Source of the DNA: Trichomonas tenax
Lineage: Eukaryota; Parabasalia; Trichomonadida; Trichomonadidae
Length of the DNA stretch: 10,052 nt
Assembly (NCBI GenBank): GCA_023091735.1
Contig: JALKBU010001516.1
Coordinates: 1 to 10,052, forward strand
Reading direction: 5' to 3'
Position 1 is the stretch's first letter, and the number at the start of each line of letters is the position of its first letter. Of the stretch, positions 1 through 5,700 are shown piece after piece. The position numbers and the translations under genes are program-made. The notes under the pieces were generated by a model. That model saw only the letters and a list, made by a program, of their open reading frames with translations. It did no database searches and was not told where the DNA came from.

Positions 1-87
1 TATTATTTAGATTCTCAATTCGATCCTTATATTCTTTGTAAAATTCATTTTTAACTAAATTTTTATTTTTATCTTCAAATTATTCGT

Positions 88-288
88 TTATAATTCATAT
101 TTACCATGCAAGACGGGATAATTTCGATCGAGTTTCTTGGTTTTCTTAGGTTTGGAGTGCAACAAAAACTTGCAATGAACAAAGAGAAATGGATGATGTG
201 CTATCATCAGGATGCTGATAGCACAAATAACATCCTTCACAATGAGGCCACAACTACTCATAATGAAGTCTTCTTTAGCTTCCAACAT
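88..288 (-). CDS. possible small single-pass membrane protein, unknown
   Basis: A 66-residue ORF from an ATG at 288; the longer open frame begins with TTG, which is an unlikely start in a eukaryote. Residues 20-43 are mostly hydrophobic (VICAISILMIA, a His-His-Pro break, then FLFVHCKFLL), followed by a lysine cluster at 46-52, which would suit a membrane segment with a basic flank. The stretch is visibly more GC-rich than the DNA on either side, as coding DNA is elsewhere in the window. I recognise no family, see no good Initiator (TCA-pyrimidine-T/A) just upstream, and an ORF of similar length lies antisense to it. It may be a real small gene, a gene fragment, or chance. Confidence 0.3.
   Translation of the reverse strand: MLEAKEDFIMSSCGLIVKDVICAISILMIAHHPFLFVHCKFLLHSKPKKTKKLDRNYPVLHGKYEL
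198..224. repeat. perfect 9-bp inverted repeat (hairpin)
   Basis: The arms GTGCTATCA (198-206) and TGATAGCAC (216-224) are exact reverse complements separated by 9 bases. It lies inside the small ORF at 88-288, so in an RNA from either strand it could fold into a stem-loop. It is not followed by a T-run, so it is not a classical terminator. Confidence 0.7.
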
Positions 289-356
289 TGAGTTCAATCT
301 ATTTCAACCTATTGATACTTTTCCATTTTTTCCCGCAAACACGTCACTTTCCTTTA

Positions 357-371
357 TTTTGACATTCTGAC
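357..371 (+). repeat. dispersed 15-bp repeat, copy 1
   Basis: TTTTGACATTCTGAC is identical to 4275-4289 on the same strand. Here CTTTACA follows at once (371-377, sharing the last C); at the second copy CTTTACA is at 4297-4303. The pair looks like two diverged copies of one short element differing by a 7-8 bp gap. Its identity is unknown. Confidence 0.4.
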
Positions 372-605
372 TTTACACGTCAAAAATAAGTTGCATGTCA
401 GAAAAGCACGTTGTTCTATTTTGTCCCAGTCCCATGCTTATTTCAAGCGATTTTTGTATTGTTTATCATCTATTTAAGATGTTATTGATTGTTGAAAAAA
501 TCACATAAAGTGACATCAAAATCTAAGAATTACAAAATACATTATGAACAGTTTGTATGCTTCCACGCCCATAAAAATTCTAATATAGTATTTTTTTAAA
601 GCCAC

Positions 606-613
606 TCACTATG
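606..613 (+). promoter_or_regulatory. Initiator-like element abutting an ATG
   Basis: TCACTA fits the trichomonad Initiator consensus (TCA, pyrimidine, T or A), and the A of the ATG is its last base. It would drive plus-strand transcription into a 74-codon ORF (611-835), but the second half of that ORF is antisense to polymerase coding sequence, so a real product is doubtful. It may be the promoter of a host gene cut off by the element insertion, or a chance match. Confidence 0.25.
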
Positions 614-656
614 ATTTCGATTAATTGGAATGGAAACGATCTAATAAAGGGAGACT

Positions 657-1456
657 TCACTTTTTGGTTTGTCGGCCATATAAAACTTCATGGAGAGAGA
701 CACTGCTTTGCACACTCTTCTGCAAAGCTCGATATATATATGCATCAGTACTGCCTCCATATGATAGAATACAATATGACTCTAAAAATAATTGTAATTC
801 TTCATTTATTTCTAATGTTTCAAAATCAAATGTAATATAATATTGTGTGGGTTTAAAATGTTCTTGTAAATTGTGGGCTAATAACCATTGATATATTTTT
901 TTGTTTCATAATGTGTGGAGCGTATGGTTGTTGTGTTTTGTTCAATTGAATATCTTGAATTAATCTACCATTATTTTCTTGACATTTTTCACAATGTTTA
1001 ATAAATCGTGATTGATGTTTTCTTTCCGGGTCATCACAGATAGAAAAAACTTCTTCTTTGCAATATGGACAAACTCTGTAGCCAGTTAATGTTTCAACAT
1101 CAGTGATTTTATCAGCGTGAAGCTTTCCATTTGGAGATTGCATGAGGAGAATATTTACAGTTGAACATTCAGGATCAACAACAATATAATCAATTAAATT
1201 GAACTTTATTTATATCAATATCGTCAGGTTGCAGTTCTACAAAATAATAATCAATATTAATGTTGAATTTCCTAAATAACTCCTCACTTTCTGTTGAAAC
1301 TTCAAATCCTTCATATGCATCAATGGCTTCATTTAAATAACTTCTACGAGTTTTAGGATTAACACCATCAGGTATGTTATAAAATTGTTTGAACTTCTTT
1401 CTTCCTTCAGCTCTAATACTATTATCGTTTAATCTTGTCGTTACTTTTTGGCTCAT
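657..1456 (-). pseudogene. polB: truncated, frameshifted Maverick/Polinton DNA polymerase B (N-terminal part)
   Basis: I recognise the N-terminal part of the protein-primed family B DNA polymerase of Trichomonas Mavericks. The segment starting at ATG 1456 runs 88 codons to a stop at 1190-1192. The reading continues in another frame from about 1200 through VVDPEC and a zinc-finger-like region (CPYC, then HCEKC, roughly 1010-1080). After a run of seven A on the coding strand (plus-strand T-run 896-902) it shifts again into a frame reading YQWLLAHNL and then ITFDFETLE. The D-F-E at 819-827 is the Exo I motif of the 3'-5' exonuclease. That frame stops at 657-659. The rest of the exonuclease, the terminal-protein and the palm domains are absent: only about 265 codons of a protein normally over 1000 residues remain. 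It cannot encode an active enzyme. It follows two other small genes on the same strand, as in an element gene block. Where homology ends between about 660 and 780 cannot be judged by eye. Confidence 0.75.
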
Positions 1457-1481
1457 TTATGTAAGAATAAAAAATAAAATT
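1457..1481 (-). promoter_or_regulatory. shared T-rich leader ending in TAAATG, polB copy
   Basis: On the minus strand AATTTT is followed by a T-rich tract and then CTTACATAA directly before the ATG at 1456. It closely resembles the leader at 2557-2581, including the two bases after the ATG (ATGAG in both). It lacks the host Initiator consensus. A role as core promoter of the element genes is inferred from the similarity alone. Confidence 0.4.
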
Positions 1482-1619
1482 GTTTTTTTTTTTTAATTCC
1501 AAATATTGTGTTAAAATAACATAAATTTTTATCATCCTGAATATGTCAAATACATCTCAATTTACTCAGAAACGCATAACCCGAAACATTAAATTTAATT
1601 CCAGTCTTATTTAATTTAA
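1482..1619. other. spacer between element genes with a T12 run
   Basis: Non-coding AT-rich spacer between the unknown gene ending at 1620 and the polB leader. The plus strand has 12 consecutive T at 1483-1494 (A12 on the coding strand). No gene is seen. Confidence 0.5.
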
Positions 1620-2556
1620 TCACTTTAAAAAGGAATGTGTGAATAGCGATATAATGATATAATGAGGATTTAATAGTTGCCTCCATCTTTTCAGAAATGA
1701 ATAAATATAGTGTTTGTATGTTTTCATATCTTTTGCGTTTTTGATAACAAAAGGAATTGATCGCTCAACTTCATCCTCTTTTGGGGCAGTTCTTTCATAT
1801 GTGACATTAAGTGATTCTTCAACAATGAAACCACAATCACACAATATTTTATATGTTCCTAATGTTTTGTTAGCGATTTGATCAAGTAGCTCAAAAACTA
1901 TATCAACACCTGTCACTTTATTTAAATAATAATTTATATATAATTCATGATCTTCCTTTTTAATTGTATTAGTTCCATATGATACATACTTTAATGCTGT
2001 TTTAAATTTTTCTTCATCAATTGGTGATGACAAGAGAATACAAGGATAATTAGAATCAATAAATTGTAATTTATGATTTTTGATGAATTTTGTGCCTTTT
2101 ACTGATAATGTTTCATCAAAATCACCGTCTAATACATTTTGTATGGATTCTTGAAAATATGATTTATAACGTTCTTCATGTGATTTTTGAGTTTCTGATT
2201 CTGAGACTGGGATATTCATTAAATCCTCTATCTCATTTTCAGTATATTTTAGCTCTTTAATTCTATTTTCTATCTCATCTTTTATCTTTTCCAATTGTTC
2301 AATTTCATTATTATAATATTCATCATCATGTCTTCGTTCTTCATAAATTTCCCCAGACTGAGGGTGGGTATAAAAACCTCAATATTAATCGCTTATTTAA
2401 AGGCCCTGTATATTTTAAATCATTTAATAATTCAGCGAGTGCTTTTATATTTTTTAAATATGAACGATATTCTCTCTTATTAAAATCTTTCATTATTTTT
2501 GTTAATCTCCTAGTAGTGAATCCTAAAGATCGTAGATCAAACGTTTTAATACTCAT
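1620..2556 (-). pseudogene. unknown Maverick-associated protein, one frameshift
   Basis: Starts at ATG 2556 (MSIKTFDLRSLGF). The first frame runs to about residue 61 and then goes off track to an early stop at 2341. Removing one base from the five-A run at 2372-2376 (plus strand) would keep the frame open into THPQSGEIYEE and on through 224 further codons to the TAA at 1620, about 312 residues in all. The second segment has no ATG at its apparent beginning (TTG at 2294) and is open upstream of it, which supports one gene broken by one indel. The protein is charged and lysine/glutamate-rich, with a short CDCGF motif near the middle of the second segment. I do not recognise a family. Position between two other element genes and a leader matching that of polB suggest it belongs to the Maverick. 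A sequencing or assembly indel in the A-run is an alternative to true decay. Confidence 0.5.
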
Positions 2557-2581
2557 TTATACAAAAATAAAAAGCAAAATT
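2557..2581 (-). promoter_or_regulatory. shared T-rich leader ending in TAAATG, second copy
   Basis: The minus strand reads AATTTTGC, a T-rich tract, then TTTGTATAA directly before the ATG at 2556. It aligns base for base over most of its length with the leader of polB (1457-1481). The upstream gene stops only 36 bases before this ATG, so the whole intergenic gap is essentially this leader. Confidence 0.4.
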
Positions 2582-2592
2582 AATAATTAATA

Positions 2593-3003
2593 TTAAGTTT
2601 TTAAATCGTAAGAATAAATGAGGTTAAGAATTGAAATAAACAACCATACATAAACTTTGGAATTAAAAATTTTCATGTTAGGGTCTGATAAAATCACACT
2701 TTGGAAATCTCCAAAATATTTTCTTATTTTGTCATTTTTCCATTCATTATATCTTACTTTATAAATTTTATCTTTCATTTTACATCTTTCATCTTTTCCA
2801 ATATATTTATAACAAATTATTGCTTTAGAGTTTTCATAGTCTTCAGGATTCAATACCTCATAATCTTCTTTAATAAATATATGTTTTATGTAATCAGGAT
2901 TTGTCATTCTATAATATTGTTTACCTTTAAATCTTAAAATATAAACAGGTACTCCATCATCAATAACTCTTTCAGCTATTTTATCACTTTTTATATTCGA
3001 CAT
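2593..3003 (-). CDS. unknown Maverick-associated small protein
   Basis: A 136-codon ORF starting at ATG 3003 (MSNIKSDKIAERVIDDG). The open frame extends upstream to an ATG at 3117, but that extension runs through AT repeats and reads like non-coding sequence, so I prefer the internal start. The protein is rich in lysine, tyrosine and isoleucine. Its middle reads YYRMTNPDYIKHIF, and its C-terminus (YVWLFISILNLIYSY) is hydrophobic, either a tail anchor or an out-of-frame tail after an unseen indel. No family recognised. It is co-directional with the next gene, 36 bases downstream, and with polB, which fits a compact element gene block. Confidence 0.45.
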   Translation of the reverse strand: MSNIKSDKIAERVIDDGVPVYILRFKGKQYYRMTNPDYIKHIFIKEDYEVLNPEDYENSKAIICYKYIGKDERCKMKDKIYKVRYNEWKNDKIRKYFGDFQSVILSDPNMKIFNSKVYVWLFISILNLIYSYDLKT

Positions 3004-3040
3004 TGTCCGCTGTTTATGTAAAAAAGAAAAAATTAACTTA
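3004..3040 (-). promoter_or_regulatory. leader related to the TAAATG motif, diverged copy
   Basis: The minus strand has AATTTTTT, a T-rich tract and TTTACATAAA, as in the other two leaders. Here the ATAAA lies 12 bases before the ATG at 3003 (separated by CAGCGGACA) instead of overlapping it. It is the weakest of the three copies. Confidence 0.25.
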
Positions 3041-3047
3041 GTTTTTC

Positions 3048-3087
3048 CCACTATATATAATTGGGTATTATCTCCACTATATATAAT
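3048..3087. repeat. direct repeat CCACTATATATAAT, two copies
   Basis: CCACTATATATAAT occurs at 3048-3061 and again at 3074-3087, 26 bases apart. It lies just upstream of the first element gene, near the probable right edge of the Maverick segment. It could be part of a subterminal repeat or a simple local duplication. Confidence 0.5.
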
Positions 3088-3119
3088 ATGTAAATTCTGA
3101 CAACCACCCTCAAACATAA

Positions 3120-3545
3120 ACTACTTACATGACCTTCTCCGCTCTGATAAAATGTCACTTTTCATTATTTTTAATGAAGCAGACAACCCTTTATTGTCAT
3201 CTATTTCTTCCAAATTAACATCTCCATCCATTCACCAATTACATTCAGAAGCCTCAGTCAATCATTCTTTTAAATTTCATCAATACAATCAAATGCGTTT
3301 TTATATCAGAAATAATTATCTGCTTTTATGCATTTTTAGTATCTGGTCGATATCTCATCACTGCTGCTATACTAATATTACCTATTAATTGCGTATTTGT
3401 TCTTTATTTCCGTCGGCAAATTTTCTTAATCTAGAATTCGGTCTGGCTATTCATATCCACAATTGCACTGCAACTATATCCTTTCATTTATACATTCATT
3501 CTCCGGATTTATACTGGTTATTGTTTTTCAGTGTATAAGTCATGA
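3120..3545 (+). pseudogene. relic of a multi-pass membrane protein, possibly OSCA/TMEM63 (DUF221) tail
   Basis: One plus-strand frame stays almost open for 142 codons, interrupted by TAA at 3216-3218 and TAG at 3432-3434, ending at TGA 3543-3545. It is strongly hydrophobic. The stretch from 3237 reads as two membrane helices (CVFISEIIICFYAFLVSG, then YLITAAILILPINCVFVLYF) followed by Arg-Arg. This resembles by eye the last part of the RSN1_7TM domain of calcium-permeable stress-gated (OSCA/CSC1/TMEM63) channels, in which a helix, a short basic loop, a Leu/Pro-rich helix and a basic F-rich end follow each other. After the second stop come further hydrophobic residues that fit less well. AT-rich, T-rich DNA encodes hydrophobic peptides by chance, so the family call is tentative. 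The shorter overlapping ORF at 3152-3388 is in another frame and has no recognisable content. Confidence 0.3.
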
Positions 3546-4274
3546 TATAGTTATTTAGATATACAAATTGGATGTAATTATGACATGCCTTTCACGTGTT
3601 ATTTGTAAATTATCTATACACATTGTAATAATTAATTTGCACAAGAATAATTTCCACATATCTGATTTCATTGCATACAATAGTTACATTTCTTATATTT
3701 ATACCAAGCCTGTACTATGCGATAATAATACATCGATCAAATTTATAATTTTATTACAATTATCAGAATTGCTAAAATTTAACAAATATAACATAAACTA
3801 GAATGTGTAGATGATGCTTAATATTATATTAGCATTTGGTTAAATCAAGTATATTTTTCATAGATAAAACTTCAATTTTCTTCTTTTTACAAAATTAAGA
3901 ATAATATTTTCGTACATGTGAATACCACATTGCCAATAGCTATTTTATAACAAGCAAGAAAGTTTTTAAGCTAAATTCTAAATTTTATAAAAATTTCAAT
4001 CTTCTTATTTTGCACGGTGTTAAGCATGTATTCATATGCATAAACATGTGTATATTGACATCTCATTGTTTGCTTTCAATGATTTAATTTTTATTTCGAC
4101 TTATGTAACAAAATTTGTTTTTTTAGTTCATGGGTAGGGAGTCATGAAAATTTTCCAATGTTAGGGAAGGCAGGGTAATCTATATTGGAAACTTAATAAA
4201 AATGTCTATTTCTTCGATGAATCAAGTCAAATTTGAATCAGTATATATAAATATGCTAATAGACCAATTTTTAT

Positions 4275-4289
4275 TTTTGACATTCTGAC
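4275..4289 (+). repeat. dispersed 15-bp repeat, copy 2
   Basis: Identical to 357-371 (TTTTGACATTCTGAC), with CTTTACA following at 4297-4303. It lies in gene-free DNA. Confidence 0.4.
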
Positions 4290-4347
4290 GTATTCACTTT
4301 ACATTGTTAAACAATTCACAGAATTTGTCGGACAAGTTTTGCAATGC

Positions 4348-4361
4348 ATATATATATATAT
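4348..4361. repeat. AT dinucleotide microsatellite
   Basis: About seven AT units following GCAATGC and ended by CGG. A similar but shorter AT run (ATGCATATATATATCG on the minus strand) lies at about 729-744, probably by chance. Confidence 0.6.
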
Positions 4362-4833
4362 CGGTATGGATGATAAAATAATACGCAAATATATTGAATA
4401 GATTATGCACATATAATAGAATACATTACACATTGTTAATATGGATGGATATCAATCATGGGGCTTTCTATGATGATGTTTTTACATTGAAGACATGTCA
4501 CTTTTAATCATAGCACATCATGACATGCAATGTCTATTGTATAAAATATTTTCATAGTATTATCATCCAACAGATGTGAATATTGAAATGTGAACTTAAA
4601 CATTATTAGCAACGTTTTATCTCCCAAATCACATATTGAATCGTCATGAAATTCATATATATTGAGTTTACTTCTACAAATCACTTTATCTAATATCAAA
4701 ATTCAAGATACACAATTGATAAACCAATATTATCTAATTTAAGATGAATTTTGTAAATCTTAATTGCTTGAACTCTTTTGATCATAATTGCAATATAGAA
4801 TTATTAAATATCATGTCAGTATCATTATGATAA

Positions 4834-5333
4834 CATTTTGAACTATCATTGTCTTTCCCACTATTAATCGCTACAAAAAGAAAATCTCTTGAAGCTGTTC
4901 AATATCTAGTCGGGCATGGCGCTGATGTTAACATGACAGTTACACATTAATTTTTATTGAATGTGACATCAATTAACCTCGTCTGAAAATTATTATGATA
5001 TCGGATTCTTTAAGCTTAAAGATGATATCGATATAATTCATTTTATCATCATTATTATATCCCATTGTTCAATATCTTATGTCTATCATATTGATATAAA
5101 ATTAATCAATCTCTAATGATAATCATATTGATATATAATTAATCAATCTTTAACGACTATCATATTAATATGGAAATATTTTATCTCCTCAATTAATTGC
5201 TGTTGAAAATGGTTATTCCAAAATTGTTCAATATCTAGTTGAGCATGGCGCGGATGCCAATATGAAAGCAACCAATCAATTTCATTATTATGATATGATC
5301 ATTAATACATTTTATGACCATCTTGGATGTTGA
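4834..5333 (+). pseudogene. ankyrin-repeat protein relic (first block)
   Basis: Clear ankyrin-repeat signatures survive in fragments. At 4858-4935 the frame reads PLLIATKRKSLEAVQYLVGH followed by GADVN, the helix-turn-helix and GADVN/GANIN hairpin of an ankyrin repeat. It ends at TAA 4948-4950. At 5061-5081 PIVQYLM is a remnant of the second helix. At 5187-5264 PQLIAVENGYSKIVQYLVEH followed by GADAN is a second well preserved repeat, ending at TGA 5331-5333. The pieces are separated by stops and by AT-rich DNA including a 37-bp tandem repeat, so this is not an expressed ORF. Trichomonas genomes hold very large families of ankyrin proteins, and these modules match that style. The whole relic converges on the receptor gene that ends at 5701. 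Confidence 0.65.
5086..5173. repeat. 37-bp tandem repeat, about 2.3 copies
   Basis: Units start at 5086, 5123 and 5160 with TCATATTGATAT (the third, partial, has TCATATTAATAT), and the first two share ATTAATCAATCT. The exact 37-base period and the few mismatches indicate a fairly recent local duplication. It sits between two ankyrin-repeat remnants. Confidence 0.75.
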
Positions 5334-5506
5334 ACATCTGAAGGCATCTGAAATAATTATAAAGATTTTGAATCATCGAAGTAAAGCGCTTAAGACTATT
5401 TTCGAATTATAATCAACTAAAGTTGAGCAGATGATTAAATATGCTAATTTTTATATGAAAATTTGTTTCTTTTTTTCTACCTAAACAACTATTTTGTGTC
5501 AGAAAA
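5334..5506. other. spacer between ankyrin relics
   Basis: AT-rich; nothing recognisable. Short frames such as SKALKT (around 5380-5400) might be further decayed ankyrin sequence, but this cannot be shown. Confidence 0.3.
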
Positions 5507-5683
5507 ATGATAAATTGCCTAAACAACATTTTCGTGCATGGAAAAGTCTTCTACCAATTAATTGCATTAATTCATGGTGAGTTTAAAGCAAATTGAAACA
5601 AGGTTTCCATTCTTTTGATTAATAATCATAAAAGAACTTGCACTGCTGAAATAGTAAAAGTTTTAACTTACAAACATTTTTAA
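5507..5683 (+). pseudogene. ankyrin-repeat protein relic (second block, C-terminal?)
   Basis: One frame from 5507 to the TAA at 5681-5683 is broken only by TGA at 5594-5596. It reads FVHGKVFYQLIALIHGEFK before the stop and VSILLINNHKRTCTAEIVK plus VLTYKHF after it. QLIALIHGEFK lines up with QLIAVENGYSK of the better preserved repeat at 5187, and AEIVKVL matches the typical second helix. The usual GADVN hairpins have been lost, so this block is more decayed than the first. It ends 17 bases before the stop codon of the convergent receptor gene. Confidence 0.4.
5679..5682 (-). terminator. possible polyadenylation signal of the receptor gene
   Basis: TAAA on the minus strand, about 19 bases past the TAA stop at 5701-5703, in GTTAAAAATG. 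UAAA close to the stop is the proposed trichomonad polyadenylation signal. TAAA is common in such AT-rich DNA, so the weight is low. Confidence 0.25.
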
Positions 5684-5700
5684 CAAAAACATATAAAGAA

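Larger units (their letters stand above)
289..656. other. AT-rich non-coding stretch
   Basis: No supported gene. It contains two direct copies of ACACGTCA (339-346 and 375-382) flanking TTTTGACATTCTGAC (357-371), a 15-mer that recurs at 4275-4289. A T-rich run at 590-598 precedes the Initiator-like site at 606. The breakpoint between host DNA and the decayed Maverick polymerase lies near the right end of this stretch or a little beyond it, but no terminal inverted repeat or target-site duplication could be recognised. Confidence 0.4.
3546..4830. other. long AT-rich stretch without a recognisable gene
   Basis: No gene supported. It has only ORFs of up to about 77 codons (3568-3801 plus, 4508-4699 minus), all low-complexity in amino acids. 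A short ATG-started frame at 4202 (MSISSMNQVKFESVYINM, stop near 4285) has the flavour of the start of a trichomonad ankyrin protein, which would suit the ankyrin relics downstream, but it is too short to claim. It also contains an AT microsatellite and the second copy of the dispersed 15-mer. Confidence 0.5.

Noticed and set aside
106..291. Plus-strand 61-codon ORF
   Set aside because: It lies antisense to the small membrane-like ORF, has no recognisable motif and no good Initiator; only one strand is likely to be coding, if either is.
611..835. Plus-strand ORF after the Initiator-like site as a real gene
   Set aside because: Its second half is antisense to polymerase sequence that includes the Exo I motif, so the reading is probably accidental. 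Only the start site is kept as an observation.
2295..2937. Plus-strand ORFs at 2295-2483, 2625-2840-like frames and 2701-2937
   Set aside because: They are antisense to the Maverick-linked genes and consist of Phe/Ile-rich low-complexity translation of AT-rich DNA.
3004..3117. N-terminal extension of the small element gene to ATG 3117
   Set aside because: It translates the CCACTATATATAAT direct repeats and the T-rich leader that resembles those of the neighbouring genes; the ATG at 3003 is the better start.
3568..3801. 77-codon plus-strand ORF
   Set aside because: Composition is that of AT-rich non-coding DNA (Ile, Asn, Tyr, Leu) and no family pattern is visible.
729..4361. Similar AT runs (ATGCATATATATATCG) near 740 (minus) and 4350 (plus) as terminal inverted repeats
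   Set aside because: The match is almost all AT dinucleotides, the flanks do not align, and it does not bracket the element in a sensible way.
4508..4699. 63-codon minus-strand ORF
   Set aside because: No motif, no promoter, and it is surrounded by non-coding AT-rich DNA; I cannot distinguish it from chance.
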